This document shows positions 29,805 through 30,132 of a stretch of DNA of 30,132 nucleotides, in pieces. The stretch's first letter is position 1. Each line of letters starts with the position of its first letter. A model generated the notes under the pieces. It was given only the letters and a program-made list of their open reading frames with translations. It had not been told where the DNA came from and made no database searches. Made by a program: the position numbers and the translations under genes. Origin of the DNA: a virus; the IMG/VR virus record IMGVR_UViG_3300035701_000193, positions 1-30,132 of that record. One strand, given 5' to 3'.

Positions 29805-29881
29805 TGGTACTCCGAGTAGGGGTCGAACCTACAACCTCATGGTTAGAAGCCATGTGCTCTATCCAGTTGAGCTACCGGAGC
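29805..29881 (-). tRNA. tRNA-Arg(TCT)
   Basis: A complete cloverleaf of 77 nt with CCA encoded. The acceptor GCTCCGG pairs with TCGGAGT (G-T at both ends), the D arm is GCTC/GAGC, the anticodon stem CATGG/CCATG has loop CTTCTAA, and the T arm is GTAGG-TTCGACC-CCTAC. It reads AGA codons, often rare in bacterial hosts. Four bases separate it from tRNA-Leu. Confidence 0.95.
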
Positions 29882-29885
29882 ATAA

Positions 29886-29973
29886 TGGTGCGAGGGACGG
29901 GACTCGAACCCGCACGCCCTTTCGGACAACTGATTTTGAGTCAGTCCTGTATACCAATTCCATGCACCCTCGC
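29886..29973 (-). tRNA. tRNA-Leu(CAA)
   Basis: 88 nt. The acceptor GCGAGGG/CCCTCGC is followed by ACCA, the anticodon stem ACTGA/TCAGT has loop CTCAAAA, a long variable arm (TGTCC...GGGCGT) is typical of Leu, and the T arm has TTCGAGT. It reads TTG codons. Confidence 0.95.
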
Positions 29974-29982
29974 ACTCTTTTA

Positions 29983-30132
29983 TCATTTTGCGATTGTTAT
30001 GTATGCACCTAGCTTAATGGCAAGCCATATCATATCGGGGATTTTTTCTTTAGAAACTTTTGCAGTTAGTTGCTTGTTTCTCACTTCTAGTATATCTCCA
30101 TTATCCTTAATCCAGTACCATAGGGCTTTGTG
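29983..30132 (-). CDS. Hypothetical protein, 5' end beyond window (partial)
   Basis: A frame open from the window edge to TGA at 29983 gives 49 residues, ending IPDMIWLAIKLGAYITIAK. It is basic in the middle (NKQLTAKVSKEK) with a hydrophobic C-terminal helix. Its stop lies nine bases before the tRNA-Leu gene. No family recognised. Confidence 0.5.
   Translation of the reverse strand, partial: HKALWYWIKDNGDILEVRNKQLTAKVSKEKIPDMIWLAIKLGAYITIAK

Noticed and set aside
29983-30060. Promoter for the tRNA pair (TTGCCA then CATAAC or GATAAA)
   Set aside because: Matches are weak and lie inside a coding frame; not enough to call.
1-30132. CRISPR arrays, insertion sequences, integrase or attachment sites
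   Set aside because: No spaced direct repeats, transposase or integrase genes were seen; the only mobile-type gene is the HNH-AP2 endonuclease.

Overview
The window is a stretch of a large tailed double-stranded DNA phage genome. Every gene I can support lies on the minus strand, so transcription runs from high to low coordinates. Genes overlap by a few bases (ATGA, GTGA and TAATG junctions are common) or sit only a few bases apart, and most have a clear GGAG-type ribosome binding site. No ribosomal or housekeeping chromosomal genes are present. The gene content is replication, recombination and nucleotide metabolism plus many small unknown proteins, three tRNAs, a phage sigma factor and a homing-type HNH endonuclease. 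The family A polymerase with an N-terminal uracil-DNA-glycosylase-like domain and the strong ribosome binding sites recall SPO1-type phages of Gram-positive bacteria. I cannot name the host.

Layout in transcription order. (1) 30.1-29.3 kb: the tail of a gene cut by the window edge, tRNA-Leu(CAA), tRNA-Arg(TCT) and a dCMP-deaminase-like enzyme. (2) 29.3-24.4 kb: small unknown proteins, several with membrane segments, a signal peptide or Cys pairs, around a sigma-70-like factor (26475-27476). (3) 24.4-20.6 kb: an HNH-AP2 endonuclease with its own promoter, a patatin-like phospholipase, a pair of overlapping genes at a G6 run, small zinc-binding proteins and a degenerate HNH protein. (4) 20.65-17.5 kb: a UvsW/SSL2-like helicase and a DnaB-like replicative helicase, then the only long non-coding stretch (17266-17492). 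It holds an A-rich tract and a potential four-helix RNA just before the next gene. (5) 17.3-10.6 kb: small genes, a short UDP-glucose dehydrogenase, a metallophosphoesterase, a primase, a two-helix membrane protein, the UDG-Pol A fusion and a MazG-like NTP pyrophosphohydrolase. (6) 10.6-3.6 kb, a recombination block: possible UvsY-like mediator, coiled-coil protein with a PKKK-repeat tail, gp32-like SSB, HTH protein, a terminator or pseudoknot, an odd tRNA(CAT), RecA/UvsX, SbcD/gp47, SbcC/gp46, ClpP-like protease and a PD-(D/E)XK nuclease. (7) 3.6-0 kb: a second metallophosphoesterase, two small proteins and a cobalamin-dependent class II ribonucleotide reductase.

Together the genes give an almost complete replisome (polymerase, primase, helicase, SSB) and a T4-like recombination-dependent replication set (UvsX, 46/47, UvsW, SSB, possible UvsY). 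Precursor supply comes from the class II RNR, the deaminase and the MazG-like enzyme. The sigma factor implies staged transcription. The most unusual signals are two structured RNA candidates (17290-17388 and 8644-8695), a tRNA(CAT) with a shortened D arm, a polymerase motif C reading HDS, a UDP-glucose dehydrogenase lacking its C-terminal domain, a ClpP-like protease inside the recombination block, and a paralogous four-Cys domain shared by two small proteins.
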